Positions 7,425 to 15,822 of a stretch of DNA of 64,000 nt are shown here, in pieces. How positions within the stretch are numbered: position 1 is the first letter of the stretch; the number at the start of each line of letters is the position of its first letter. The notes beneath the pieces are model-generated. The model was not told the DNA's origin and did no database searches. It saw only the letters and a program-made list of their open reading frames with translations. Source of the DNA: Occultella kanbiaonis (GTDB lineage Bacteria > Actinomycetota > Actinomycetes > Actinomycetales > Beutenbergiaceae); contig NZ_CP046175.1 of the NCBI RefSeq assembly GCF_009708215.1, forward strand, positions 124,001 to 188,000, given 5' to 3'. Made by a program: the position numbers and the translations under genes.

Positions 7425-8621
7425 CTAGGCGGGTAGTGACTGGCTGGGGGCGACCGGGCTGCGGGTCGGCGGGACGGTTCGGGTGGTTCGGCCCGGCGGA
7501 GTGGCCGCCGGTGGCCGGGTGGGCGACGCGGGCCGCCCCGCCGGCACCGTGTGGACGGCGCCGGGTGGCGCCGAACCCCGCCGCTTCAGGGCCATCACGA
7601 ATGCGAGGATCGCGGCCACGGAGTCGTACAGCTCGACCGGGATCTCCTCACCGAGGCGGCACGCGGCGTGCAGCGCACGGGCGAGCGGGACGTCCGCGAC
7701 CAGGGGGACGCCGTCGGCCACGGCCCGCTCCCGGATCCGGGTGGCGACGTGGCCCGAGCCCTTGGCGACGACCCGCGGCGCCGACCGGCCGGGCTCGTAG
7801 CGCAGCGCGACCGCGACGTGGGTGGGGTTCACGAGCACCACGTCGGCGTCCGCGATGGCGGCGATCATCCGGTTCCGCGACGTGGCGAGCTGCCGGGACC
7901 GGATCGCGCCCTTGATCAGCGGATCGCCGTCGCTCTGCTTGTTCTCGTCCTTGACCTCACGCTTGGTCATCCGGGTCTTCTTCCGGTTGCGCCGGATGAT
8001 GATGAAGACGTCGAGGGCGGCCAGGACCAGGCCGGCGGCCACCGCCGCCCGCAGCAGCGAGGTGACCCCACCGCCGGCCGCGCCGAGCAGCGCGGACAGG
8101 GAGAGCCCGCCGGAGGACAGCAGCACCGGCATCAGGGACTGCACCGCGCCGACCAGGACCACCGCGACGACCGCCGTCTTCAGCGCCGCCTTCACGCCGT
8201 TCCACAACGCCTGCGGACCGAAGGTGCGCTTGAGACCGGCGATCGGGTCGAGGGACTGTGCCGACACCTTGAACTTCTTCCGGTGGATCCCACCCTGCCC
8301 GACGGCGCCCGCCACCGCCGCGATGATGGTCGCCGCGAGGACGGGCACGAGGGTCGGCAGCACCGTGCCCAGTCCTTCGCTCAGGGCCGCCACGGCGACG
8401 GCGGGATCGGGTGTTGCGATGACGCGCTCGACGGCCGCCATCTGCTCCCGGGCGGCCTCGGTGCCAAGGGTGAGCGTCCAGGGCAGCACCAGGGCGCCGG
8501 CGCCGATGCCCAGCCACGCGGACAGGTCCTGGGACTTGGCGAGGGAGCCGTCACCGCGGACCTCCTTCATCCGCTTGTCGGTGGCCTTCTCCGACCGTTC
8601 CTGCCCACCGGACTCGGCCAT
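7425..8621 (-). CDS. flhB: Flagellar export switch protein FlhB
   Basis: FlhB switches export specificity from rod/hook to filament proteins after autocleavage. Four hydrophobic segments occupy roughly residues 35-215. The self-cleavage site NPTH is intact near residue 265 (VLVNPTHVAVALRY), and the usual lysine-rich linker (RRNRKKTRMTKREVKDE) precedes it. The protein is 398 residues long because of a Pro/Thr/Arg-rich tail of about 50 residues not found in enteric FlhB. It lies one base from fliR and nine from flhA. Confidence 0.96.
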   Translation of the reverse strand: MAESGGQERSEKATDKRMKEVRGDGSLAKSQDLSAWLGIGAGALVLPWTLTLGTEAAREQMAAVERVIATPDPAVAVAALSEGLGTVLPTLVPVLAATIIAAVAGAVGQGGIHRKKFKVSAQSLDPIAGLKRTFGPQALWNGVKAALKTAVVAVVLVGAVQSLMPVLLSSGGLSLSALLGAAGGGVTSLLRAAVAAGLVLAALDVFIIIRRNRKKTRMTKREVKDENKQSDGDPLIKGAIRSRQLATSRNRMIAAIADADVVLVNPTHVAVALRYEPGRSAPRVVAKGSGHVATRIRERAVADGVPLVADVPLARALHAACRLGEEIPVELYDSVAAILAFVMALKRRGSAPPGAVHTVPAGRPASPTRPPAATPPGRTTRTVPPTRSPVAPSQSLPA

Positions 8622-8622
8622 C

Positions 8623-9381
8623 TCAGCCCACCCCCACGAGCAGGTCGGTGACCTGGTCCGTCAGCGAGGCGACGATCCGGGGCAGCGCCAGGAACGCCGT
8701 CGCCGCAAGGGAGACGGTGAGCAGGATCTTGACCGGGAAGCCGAGCGCGAACGCGTTCAGGGCGGGGGCGACCCGGGTGAGCAGGCCGAGCCCGGCATCG
8801 GCGAGGAAGAGGACCACGATCATCGGGCCCGCGATCTGCAGGGCCGCGACGAACATCTGGGACACCGCGGTGGTCAGCGCGGCGGCCGGGTCCGCGGCCG
8901 GCCAGGCCTCGCCGAGCGGAAGGGCGGTGAACGTGCGGACCAGGCCGGCCAGGATCAGCTGGTAGCCGTCCGAGGCGAACAGCAGCACGATCGCGGCGAA
9001 CTGGTAGAGCCGGGCGAACGGTGCGGCCGAGACCTGCAGCCCCGGGTCGAACGCCTGCGCCATCTGGAATCCGCCGAACAGGTCGATCAGAGCGCCGGCC
9101 GACTGGACCGCAGCGAACACCACCGCGACGAGCGTGCCCAGGCCGGCGCCGATGAACAGTTGCGACACCAGGCTGAGCAGGAACGCCGGCAGGTCACCGG
9201 TGACGTAGCCGGCCGTGACCACCGGGGACACCGCCAGGGCCAGCCCGACGGCGAGCATCGCCTTGATCCGGGCCGGCACCCCGCGGTGCGCGAACGGTGG
9301 GGCGATGAACAGGAACGCGGTCACCCGCACCGTCGCGAGCAGCACGGCTTCCAGCCATCCCTGATCCAGTTCGAATCCCAC
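8623..9381 (-). CDS. fliR: Flagellar export protein FliR
   Basis: FliR is one of the three proteins (FliP, FliQ, FliR) of the helical export-gate core. The 252-residue protein has about six hydrophobic segments and the family stretch FAAVQSAGALIDLFGGFQMAQAFDP in the middle. Start at 9381 leaves a one-base gap after fliQ, and flhB begins one base after the stop. This tight packing indicates translational coupling. Length and order are typical. Confidence 0.95.
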   Translation of the reverse strand: MGFELDQGWLEAVLLATVRVTAFLFIAPPFAHRGVPARIKAMLAVGLALAVSPVVTAGYVTGDLPAFLLSLVSQLFIGAGLGTLVAVVFAAVQSAGALIDLFGGFQMAQAFDPGLQVSAAPFARLYQFAAIVLLFASDGYQLILAGLVRTFTALPLGEAWPAADPAAALTTAVSQMFVAALQIAGPMIVVLFLADAGLGLLTRVAPALNAFALGFPVKILLTVSLAATAFLALPRIVASLTDQVTDLLVGVG

Positions 9382-9382
9382 G

Positions 9383-9658
9383 TCACCCGCCGCCCAGGAG
9401 CCCGGGGATCGAGTCGAACAGACCGGTGGTGAAGGTGGTCAGCTCGGCGATCATCCAGTGCCCGCAGACCAGGAGCGCGACAGCCACGGCGGCGGCCTTC
9501 GGCACGAAGGAGAGGGTGATCTCCTGGATCTGCGTCATCGACTGCAGCAGGGAGATCCCGAACCCGACCACCAGGGCGGTGACGAGGATCGGTAGGCAGA
9601 GCTTCGCGGCGAGGATGAGAGCATCCACCGCGATGTCCAGGACGGCCGAGGTATCCAT
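9383..9658 (-). CDS. fliQ: Flagellar export protein FliQ
   Basis: This 91-residue protein has two hydrophobic hairpin segments (ALILAAKLCLPILVTALVVG and VAVALLVCGHWMIAELT) around the conserved loop SMTQIQEITLSFVPK, which is diagnostic for FliQ. It forms part of the FliPQR export channel. ATG at 9658 lies one base from the fliP stop, and the order fliO-fliP-fliQ-fliR is standard. Confidence 0.96.
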   Translation of the reverse strand: MDTSAVLDIAVDALILAAKLCLPILVTALVVGFGISLLQSMTQIQEITLSFVPKAAAVAVALLVCGHWMIAELTTFTTGLFDSIPGLLGGG

Positions 9659-9659
9659 G

Positions 9660-10541
9660 TCAGGTCACCTGGTAGGAGGACACCAGGGCCGTGATGATCA
9701 GGCCCCAGCCGTCCACGAGGATGAACAGCAGGAGCTTGAACGGCAGCGAGATCATGACCGGCGGCAACATCATCATGCCCATGCTCATCAGGGCAGCGGA
9801 CGTGACCAGGTCGATGATCAGGAACGGGACGAAGATGACGAACGCGATGATGAAGGCGGCCCGCAGCTCCGAGATCATGAACGCGGGCACGAGCGTGGTG
9901 AGCGGCACCATCGCGGTGGTCTCCGGGTTCTCGGCACCGGCGGCCCGGGTCATCAGCGCGAGGTCCTCCTCGCGGGTGTGGGCGAGCATGAACTCGCGCA
10001 GCGGGCCAGAGCCGAGGTCGAAGGCGTCGCTGACCAGGATGTCCCCGGCGAGGTAGGGCTGCAGCGCGACATCGTTGATCTCGCTCAGCACCGGCGCCAT
10101 GATGAACAGGGACAGGAACAGCGCCAGCCCGGCGAGCACCTGGTTCGGCGGCACGGTGGTCAGCCCGAGCGCGTTCCGGGTCATCGCCAGCACGACGAAG
10201 ATCTTCGTGAACGACGTCATCATGAGCAGCAGCGACGGCGCGACGGCCAGCACCGTGACCGCGAGCAGCGTGACGATCGCGCCGTTCGGTGCGTCGTTCG
10301 GGCCGTTGATGGACACCGAGACACCGCCCGCGGGATCGCTCGTGTCGTCGGGGCCGCCCGGGCCGGCGGGACCGGCGGGCGCGGTGGGCACGGTCGGATC
10401 CGAGGGTTGCGCGGTGTCGGCGTGCGCGGCGCCGGCGAACAGCACGGACACCACCACGGTCAAGGTGACGGCGGCGAGCAGGATCAGGACGAGCCGGCGC
10501 ACCCGAGCGGCGCCGTTCATCGCGTCGGCGGCGGTGTTCAC
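9660..10541 (-). CDS. fliP: Flagellar export protein FliP
   Basis: FliP forms the pentameric core of the export gate. The 293-residue protein has a cleavable-looking signal peptide (LVLILLAAVTLTVVVSVLFAGAAHA), then a Pro/Gly/Ala/Asp-rich linker of about 45 residues, then the conserved four-segment FliP domain with SFTKIFVVLAMTRNALG, PPNQVLAGLALFLSLF and FVPFLIIDLVTS. The linker lengthens it relative to the usual 245 residues. GTG at 10541 overlaps the fliO stop by four bases (GTGA). An ATG seven codons downstream is an alternative. Confidence 0.96.
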   Translation of the reverse strand: MNTAADAMNGAARVRRLVLILLAAVTLTVVVSVLFAGAAHADTAQPSDPTVPTAPAGPAGPGGPDDTSDPAGGVSVSINGPNDAPNGAIVTLLAVTVLAVAPSLLLMMTSFTKIFVVLAMTRNALGLTTVPPNQVLAGLALFLSLFIMAPVLSEINDVALQPYLAGDILVSDAFDLGSGPLREFMLAHTREEDLALMTRAAGAENPETTAMVPLTTLVPAFMISELRAAFIIAFVIFVPFLIIDLVTSAALMSMGMMMLPPVMISLPFKLLLFILVDGWGLIITALVSSYQVT

Positions 10542-10963
10542 GCGGCCCGGTTCCTACCGGTGACCGCCGCGGCGGCCGCCTTCCAGGTGCCCGTGTCGAG
10601 CAGGGAGCCCGCTGCCCAGCCCTTCGCCGGTTCGAGGGCGTTCACCGGCAGCAGGGTGGGCTCGTCCGTGGCGGCGTCGTCCGCGGCGCGGGCCAGGGAC
10701 GCCTCGAACACCGGCTGCGCGGGTGCGTCGGTGGTGTGCAGGACGCTGACCTGGTGCTCGGTGACGCCGAGGAGGAACCGGCTGCCCGCGGCCTCCAGCA
10801 GGACCACCTGCGCCTTGCCGCCCAGGTTCTGGCGAGCCACGACCTCCAGCTCGCCGTGGCGCCGGGTCCTGGCCCGACCGAGGCGGCGCTGGGCGAACCA
10901 CATCAGGCCCAGCACGCACGCCAGGGAGAGGGCCACCCGCAGGGCCAGCAGCAGCGAGTCCAT
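10538..10963 (-). CDS. fliO: Flagellar biosynthesis protein FliO
   Basis: FliO is a small membrane protein that assists assembly of the FliP complex. The 141-residue product begins with one hydrophobic segment (LLLALRVALSLACVLGLMWFA), followed by the FliO-type cytoplasmic domain with LEVVARQNLGGKAQVVLLEA and RFLLGVTEHQVSVL. Conservation in this family is low, so position between fliN and fliP is a main support. ATG at 10963 overlaps the fliN stop by one base. Confidence 0.9.
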   Translation of the reverse strand: MDSLLLALRVALSLACVLGLMWFAQRRLGRARTRRHGELEVVARQNLGGKAQVVLLEAAGSRFLLGVTEHQVSVLHTTDAPAQPVFEASLARAADDAATDEPTLLPVNALEPAKGWAAGSLLDTGTWKAAAAAVTGRNRAA

Positions 10964-11655
10964 CAGTGCGCCTCGGTCGCGTCCAGGATCTGGGTGACGC
11001 GGATCGCGTAGTCCTGGTCGACCACGACGACCTCGCCGTGCGCGATCAGCCGACCGTTCAGGAGCAGATCGGCCGGGGCGCCGGCGGAGCGGTCGAGCTC
11101 GATGACACCGCCGGGCTCCAGGTCCAGCACGTCCCGCACGCTCATCCGGGTGCGGCCGATCTCCACGGTGAGCGTCATCTCCACGTCGTTGATCCGGCCG
11201 ATGCGGCCCGGGCGCGAGCCCGTCGCGTCCACGGTGCCCTGGCGCGCGGCCTGGCGGGCGTTCGGGCGGAGCCGGATCGCGAACCAGCCGAGCGTGCGAC
11301 CGTCCGGGGCGTTCAGGTCGTAGACCGCGACGTCCGGCGTGGCGAGCAGGTCGCCGGCGTCGCCCTCGGTGACGTCCGAGAGGATCCCGGCGCCGAGCGT
11401 GGCGGTCGCGGCCTCGAGCGCGGGGCGCAGTACGTCGGCGCCGGAGACCACGCCGTCGGTGGGCAGTTCGTCGGTGAGGACGAGGGCCACGTCCGCGGAG
11501 GTGGCACCGACGAACGAGGCCAGGTACGCGGTGGCGGCTCCGTCGGCGGCGAGGTCGTCGGGCCGGATCTCGACCCCCGACACGGGCATCGGCAGCAGCG
11601 CGGTCAAGGCCGCGGCGGCGTCGAGGGTGGCGGTGGGTGCGGTGGTCGTGCTCAT
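10963..11655 (-). CDS. fliN: Flagellar motor switch protein FliN
   Basis: FliN belongs to the switch (C-ring) complex that sets rotation direction. The C-terminal SpoA-type domain is clear (about residues 155-225): VEMTLTVEIGRTRMSVRDVL, then GGVIELDRSAGAPADLLLNG and ahead of the end ARGEVVVVDQDYAIRVTQIL-like sequence. The N-terminal ~140 residues resemble the CheC-like half of FliY-type proteins, so it is longer than enteric FliN. ATG at 11655 overlaps the fliM stop by four bases (ATGA). Confidence 0.93.
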   Translation of the reverse strand: MSTTTAPTATLDAAAALTALLPMPVSGVEIRPDDLAADGAATAYLASFVGATSADVALVLTDELPTDGVVSGADVLRPALEAATATLGAGILSDVTEGDAGDLLATPDVAVYDLNAPDGRTLGWFAIRLRPNARQAARQGTVDATGSRPGRIGRINDVEMTLTVEIGRTRMSVRDVLDLEPGGVIELDRSAGAPADLLLNGRLIAHGEVVVVDQDYAIRVTQILDATEAH

Positions 11656-12557
11656 CGGTTGGACTCCTCGGTGGTGACGATGACGCAGGCCAACCGGGAA
11701 CCGGTGGACCCGACGGCGGCGGTGGCGAGCACCCGATCGTCGACGGCGACGTCCAGGGGACGTGTTCGGGGGTGGGGGACGGAGATCAGGTCACCGACGG
11801 TGAGGTCGAGGATCTGCGCCGGCCGCACCGGCACGGGCGCGAGCCGGACTGACACTTCCAGGGGCACCAGCTCCAGCGCCCCGGCGATCAGATCGCCGGA
11901 GTCCGCCGCGATGCTCGGGACGGACCCGCCGAGCTGGGGCAGCAGGGCCGCCGAGGGCAGCGCCAGCGTGGCCGGGCAGCTGCGGTCCCCGAACGTGACC
12001 GTGAACGCGGCCACGACCATCGGTTCGTTCGGGCCGGCGGCCTGCGCGAACTGGGCGTTGAAGCGGAGCGAGCGCACCAGCGGGGCGACGTCGAGCAGGT
12101 CGCCGAGGGAGTACCGCAGGTCCTCGACGGCGTCGCTCATCAGGCGGCGCACGAGGTTCTGTTCCAGGGCGGTCAGCTCCCGCTCGGCGTCGGGAGCCTG
12201 CTCCGCGGTGGCGCCGAGCATGTGCCCGATCCAGGTGAGCGCCGCACCGACCGGGAACTGGATCACCGCGCGCGGCGCCTCGTCGGGCAGTTCCAGGAGC
12301 ACCATCGTGGTCAGCGTGGGCAGGCCCGCGGTGTAGTCGTCGTAGGTCTGCAGGCGGACCTGGTCGAGCTCGACCCGGCACCGCACCCGAACCTTGGCGG
12401 TGAGCTGTGTCCCCCATTGGCGGGCGAACGTCTCGAATGCCAGCTCCAGGATCCGTGACTGCTCCCTTGCCAGCGCCGTGGGGCGCCGGAAGTCATACGC
12501 CACGGGCTCGCGTGATGCGGGGGAGGGAGCGTCTGCACGCGTATCTACGGCTGTCAC
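11652..12557 (-). CDS. fliM: Flagellar motor switch protein FliM
   Basis: FliM links FliG and FliN in the C-ring. The 301-residue protein has the family entry point VAYDFRRPTALAREQSRILE (about residues 19-38), the central CheC-like domain and a C-terminal SpoA domain. Only about 18 residues precede YDFRRP, and the usual CheY-P-binding peptide (EIDALL type) is not there. The frame upstream of GTG 12557 stays open for a short way, but has no start codon and no such motif. It is the first gene of the fliM-flhF unit, 64 bases after motB, with a copy of the flagellar 16-bp motif in the gap. Confidence 0.94.
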   Translation of the reverse strand: MTAVDTRADAPSPASREPVAYDFRRPTALAREQSRILELAFETFARQWGTQLTAKVRVRCRVELDQVRLQTYDDYTAGLPTLTTMVLLELPDEAPRAVIQFPVGAALTWIGHMLGATAEQAPDAERELTALEQNLVRRLMSDAVEDLRYSLGDLLDVAPLVRSLRFNAQFAQAAGPNEPMVVAAFTVTFGDRSCPATLALPSAALLPQLGGSVPSIAADSGDLIAGALELVPLEVSVRLAPVPVRPAQILDLTVGDLISVPHPRTRPLDVAVDDRVLATAAVGSTGSRLACVIVTTEESNR

Positions 12558-12585
12558 ACCGCTGACTGTCGTCGACGACGCCGCC

Positions 12586-12594
12586 GATGTAAGC
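12586..12594 (-). promoter_or_regulatory. GCTTACATC element in the fliM leader
   Basis: GCTTACATC (minus strand) lies about 30 bases before the fliM GTG. The same nine bases occur before fliC at 27957-27965, about 83 bases before its start. TTACAT could serve as a -10 box for a shared promoter type, with GGTTCG upstream in both. Two copies are weak evidence. Confidence 0.3.
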
Positions 12595-12597
12595 GAA

Positions 12598-12613
12598 CCG
12601 TGTATAGACGTTG
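12598..12613 (-). promoter_or_regulatory. Flagellar 16-bp motif, copy before fliM
   Basis: CCGTGTATAGACGTTG on the plus strand contains the invariant core GTATAGAC at 12602-12609 and matches the flgB and csrA copies at 12 of 16 positions. It lies in the 64-base gap between motB and fliM, 41 bases before the fliM start. This is the only sizeable gap in the run from motA to flhA. Confidence 0.55.
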
Positions 12614-12621
12614 GTGGATGT

Positions 12622-13446
12622 TCAGGATTCCTGGGACAGCAGCTCCGGCAGCAACTGGCGGACGGACTCCGGCGCGTCCGAGAGCACCACGATGTCGACC
12701 CGTCGGTTCATCGCCAGGGCGTCGGGGTCGGAGCCGTCCGCCAGGGGGCGGGAGTCGCCGAACCCGACGGCCGCGATCCGCTCCGGACCGATGCCACCGG
12801 TGCCGATCAGGTGCCGGACCACTTGGGTGGCGCGACCGGAGGAGAGCTCCCAGTTCGTCGGGAACGGGTAGGTGCCGGTGCGGTGGTCGGCGTGCCCCTC
12901 CACCGAGACGTTGTACCCGGAGGCCACGACGGCGGGAGTGACCGCGTCAAGGACCTGCACGGCCCGAGTCGTCAGATCGGCCCGGTTGGGCTCGAAGAAC
13001 ATCTCGGAGGTGACCAGGCCGATGGTCAGGCCCCGCTCGTCGAGGGTGAGTCGGGCGGCTCCCTCGAGCCCGTGGGCGGCGAGAGCGGCCGCGACCTCGT
13101 CCCGGAGCTGCTCCAACGAGGCCAGTTCCAGCGCGGCCTGCTCGGTGTCGGTCTCCGGCGGCGGCGCGGACGCCGGATCGGGCATCATCTCGGGCGGGAC
13201 CACCACGCCCTCGGCGACGTCGAGCCGGCCGAGGTCGGTCTGACCGAAGCCCGAGGACAGCGCGTTCCGGAGTTCGTCGTACTTGCCCTGGTCCACGCTG
13301 GAGATCGCGAACATCACGATGAACAGCGCCATCAGGACCGTGATCATGTCCGAGTAGGAGACCAGCCAGCGTTCGTCGGCGCCCTCCTCGCCGTGGCCGC
13401 TGTGGTCGCCGTGGCCGCGCCGGGTGCGGCTGCGGGCGCGGCTCAT
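12622..13446 (-). CDS. motB: Flagellar stator protein MotB
   Basis: MotB anchors the stator to peptidoglycan and carries the proton-binding aspartate. The 274-residue protein starts with a basic cytoplasmic tail, then one membrane segment beginning SYSDMITVLMALFIVMFAI, where the Asp near residue 33 is the expected proton-binding residue. The OmpA-like domain follows, with SVEGHADHRTGTYPFPTNWE and LSSGRATQVV (about residues 190-225). ATG at 13446 overlaps the motA stop (ATGA). The same frame runs open far upstream across motA, but that extension is a shadow. Confidence 0.96.
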   Translation of the reverse strand: MSRARSRTRRGHGDHSGHGEEGADERWLVSYSDMITVLMALFIVMFAISSVDQGKYDELRNALSSGFGQTDLGRLDVAEGVVVPPEMMPDPASAPPPETDTEQAALELASLEQLRDEVAAALAAHGLEGAARLTLDERGLTIGLVTSEMFFEPNRADLTTRAVQVLDAVTPAVVASGYNVSVEGHADHRTGTYPFPTNWELSSGRATQVVRHLIGTGGIGPERIAAVGFGDSRPLADGSDPDALAMNRRVDIVVLSDAPESVRQLLPELLSQES

Positions 13447-14216
13447 GCCGCCTTCTCCTTCTCCTGCGGAAGGTCGTCCGGGACGAGGGCGCGGAGCCGC
13501 TCGTCCAGGGCGCGGGTCTGGCAGCCGCCCTGCACGGCGAGGGCGCCCTCGATGACGAGCGTCATCCGGTCGCACTCGAGATCGGACAGACGCTTGAGTC
13601 GGTTCGAGATCGGCAGCCAGAGGAAGTTCGCGGTCATCACGCCCCAGAGGGTCGCCACGAACGCCGCCGCGATCGAAGGGCCGAGGGTGGCCGGCTCGGA
13701 CAGGTACTCCAACACGTGCACCAGCGACACGACGGTGCCGACGATGCCGATCGTGGGGGCGTAGCCACCCATGTCGGAGTAGAACTTGGCGACCTGCCGG
13801 TCCCGGCCGGACTTGGTGTCCAGCTTGTCCTCGAGGAGCTGACGCAGCTCCTCGGAGTCCATGCCGTCCACGATCGCCTGGAACGCCTCCCGCAGGAACG
13901 GGTCGTCGACCTCCTCGAGCATGCTCTCCATGGAGAGCAGCCCGTCGTTGCGCGCCTTCTCGGACAGTTCCACCAGAGTGGTGATCGTCCGGGCCGGCGG
14001 CACCGGCTTGCCCCGGAACGCCTGACCGGCGCCCTTCAGGGCGCGACCGGCGTCCGCGAGCGTTCCGCCGGCGATCGCCACACAGATGGTGGCACCCACC
14101 ACGAGCAGGATCGGCGCCGGAAGCAGCAGCGACGTGAGGCTCGCACCCTCCAGCGTGACCATGCCCACCAGGGCACCGAACGCGAGGAGGATGCCGATCA
14201 GCGTTGCGGGGTCCAC
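13443..14216 (-). CDS. motA: Flagellar stator protein MotA
   Basis: MotA forms the stator ring around MotB and transmits torque to FliG. The 257-residue protein has four hydrophobic segments: LIGILLAFGALVGMVTLEGA and LLLPAPILLVVGATICVAIA near the N-terminus, and YAPTIGIVGTVVSLVHVLEY with the following LGPSIAAAFVATLWGVMTAN. The cytoplasmic loop between segments 2 and 3 includes EKARNDGLLSMESMLEEVDD. GTG at 14216 overlaps the flbD stop by 19 bases. Length and segments are typical of proton-type MotA. Confidence 0.96.
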   Translation of the reverse strand: MDPATLIGILLAFGALVGMVTLEGASLTSLLLPAPILLVVGATICVAIAGGTLADAGRALKGAGQAFRGKPVPPARTITTLVELSEKARNDGLLSMESMLEEVDDPFLREAFQAIVDGMDSEELRQLLEDKLDTKSGRDRQVAKFYSDMGGYAPTIGIVGTVVSLVHVLEYLSEPATLGPSIAAAFVATLWGVMTANFLWLPISNRLKRLSDLECDRMTLVIEGALAVQGGCQTRALDERLRALVPDDLPQEKEKAA

Positions 14217-14515
14217 GTCGGATCCTCTTTCTTGCGGGGTCGCAGAGCCACGGGCGCCGATGGGCCGGCGGCCACGGCGGGTGGCACGAGCCCGAACTGC
14301 GTCCGGTCGGTGGTGATGGGCAGGTCCCGCGCCCGGGAGACCACGGCGGCCCGGAAGTCGATGATCCGGTCCAGGACCACGTCGAGCGCCTCGGCAACCA
14401 CGTGCTTGGAGCCGTCCACCAGGATGAGCGTGGTGTCCGGCGTGGCGTGCATGCGTTCGACCAGGTCCGGGTTGATCGCGAAGGTCGTGCCGTTCAGGCG
14501 CGTGAGGATGATCAT
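14198..14515 (-). CDS. flbD: FlbD/SwrD-family flagellar protein
   Basis: Residues 1-60 match the short FlbD (SwrD) family: MIILTRLNGTTFAINPDLVE, then TTLILVDGSKHVVAEALDVV. SwrD supports stator power in Bacillus, and the family usually sits beside motA as here. At 105 residues it carries an extra Pro-rich tail of about 40 residues beyond the usual 60-75. ATG at 14515; a 97-base gap separates it from flgE, with no clear terminator in between. Confidence 0.88.
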   Translation of the reverse strand: MIILTRLNGTTFAINPDLVERMHATPDTTLILVDGSKHVVAEALDVVLDRIIDFRAAVVSRARDLPITTDRTQFGLVPPAVAAGPSAPVALRPRKKEDPTWTPQR

Positions 14516-14612
14516 GGGCTTGTCCTAGCTGCGGGCAGGGCCCGATCGGGCCTCGGAGTCCACTGTCGGCCGGAGGGCTGGTCGGGTAAGGCCCGGTGGG
14601 ACCCCGTGGCGA

Positions 14613-15788
14613 TCAGCGCTTGAGGTTGACGAGCTCCTCGAGGACCTGGTCGGAGGTGGTGATGATCCGCGAGTTCGCCTGGAAGCCGCGCTGGGCCACG
14701 ATCAGGTTCGTGAACTCCTGGGACAGGTCCACGTTGGACATCTCCACGGCGCCGCCGATGAGCTGCCCGAGACCGTTCGCCGCCGCGGTGCCGACCTCGG
14801 CGGCCCCGGAGTTGGCGGACGCCCGGTAGAGCGAGCCGCCGGCCTTCTCCAGGCCGGCCGGGTTCGTGAAGCCGGCCAGGGCGATGCGCCCGATGGCCTC
14901 CTTCACCCCGTTCGAGAACGACCCGATCAGGGTGCCGTCGGGTGACAGCGTGAACGACTCGAGTTCGCCCACGCCGCGGCCGTCGACGTCGGTGACCTCG
15001 ACCGAGCTGAGCTCGGCGTAGCCGGTGACCCCGGTCAGGTCCACACCGACCCCGCCGACCGTGAGGGTGCCGCCGCCGGTGAGCCTGCCGTCGGTGAACG
15101 TCAAGGCCTGCGCGGGCGCGGTGGCGGCCCCGTCTGACCCGGCGACGGTCCAGCCACCGGCGGTGGTGAACTCGAACGTCAGCGACAGCCGGCGGGTGCC
15201 GCCGAGCGCGTCGTAGACCTCGACGTCCCGGACCAGCTGGGTCCCGTCCTCGGCGTCGGCCGGGAGGTTGCCGCCCACGGTTGCCGTGGTGGTGGCCTCG
15301 GCCGACGCGAGGGCACCGACCGGGAGGGTGATGTCGGTGAGCGGGCCGGTCGGGTTGACCTGTCCGTTCACGGCGGCCCAGCCCCGCACGAAAGAACCGT
15401 CCGTGGTGACGAGCCGGCCCGCGCCGTCGAAGTCGAACGCACCGGCCCGCGTGTAGAGGGTCTCGTTGCCCTTGCGGACCACGAAGAACCCGTCGCCGGC
15501 GATCATCATGTCCGAGGCCCGTCCGGTCGACTGGGCCGCGCCCTGGGTGAACGTCGTGGAGATGCCGGCAACCTGGACGCCGAGGCCGATCTGGGCCGGG
15601 TTCGTGCCGCCGGCACCGGCCTGCGGGCCGGCGGAGTTCTGCACCATCTGGGACAGCGTGTCCTGGAACCGGATCGTGCCCGCCTTGAAGCCGGTGGTGT
15701 TCACGTTGGCGATGTTGTTGCCGGTGACGTCCAACATCTGCTGGTGGGCGCGCAGGCCGGTGATTCCGGAGGTGAGTGAGCGCAGCAT
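14613..15788 (-). CDS. flgE: Flagellar hook protein FlgE
   Basis: FlgE polymerises into the hook. Both ends have the rod/hook axial-protein signatures: N-terminal MLRSLTSGITGLRAHQQMLD with VTGNNIANVNTTGFKAG, and C-terminal GGAVEMSNVDLSQEFTNLIV with AQRGFQANSRIITTSDQVLE. The 391-residue length fits a hook protein with a variable outer domain of Thr/Gly-rich beta sequence. No separate flgF or flgG was found, so this is the only large rod/hook-type axial protein besides flgK. ATG at 15788, 34 bases after flgD. Confidence 0.94.
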   Translation of the reverse strand: MLRSLTSGITGLRAHQQMLDVTGNNIANVNTTGFKAGTIRFQDTLSQMVQNSAGPQAGAGGTNPAQIGLGVQVAGISTTFTQGAAQSTGRASDMMIAGDGFFVVRKGNETLYTRAGAFDFDGAGRLVTTDGSFVRGWAAVNGQVNPTGPLTDITLPVGALASAEATTTATVGGNLPADAEDGTQLVRDVEVYDALGGTRRLSLTFEFTTAGGWTVAGSDGAATAPAQALTFTDGRLTGGGTLTVGGVGVDLTGVTGYAELSSVEVTDVDGRGVGELESFTLSPDGTLIGSFSNGVKEAIGRIALAGFTNPAGLEKAGGSLYRASANSGAAEVGTAAANGLGQLIGGAVEMSNVDLSQEFTNLIVAQRGFQANSRIITTSDQVLEELVNLKR

Positions 15789-15822
15789 GGGTCTGCCTTT
15801 CGGTTGTCGATGAGGTGGTGGG

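Noticed and set aside
5706-7436. Long plus-strand frame opposite flhA, and similar long frames opposite flhB, fliR, fliP, fliM, fliG and fliF
   Set aside because: These encode Arg/Gly/His-rich sequence typical of antisense frames in GC-rich DNA. The minus-strand genes are certain.
12622-14397. Single 591-codon frame spanning motA and motB
   Set aside because: Only the last 274 codons match MotB. The earlier part overlaps motA in another frame, so it is not a fusion.
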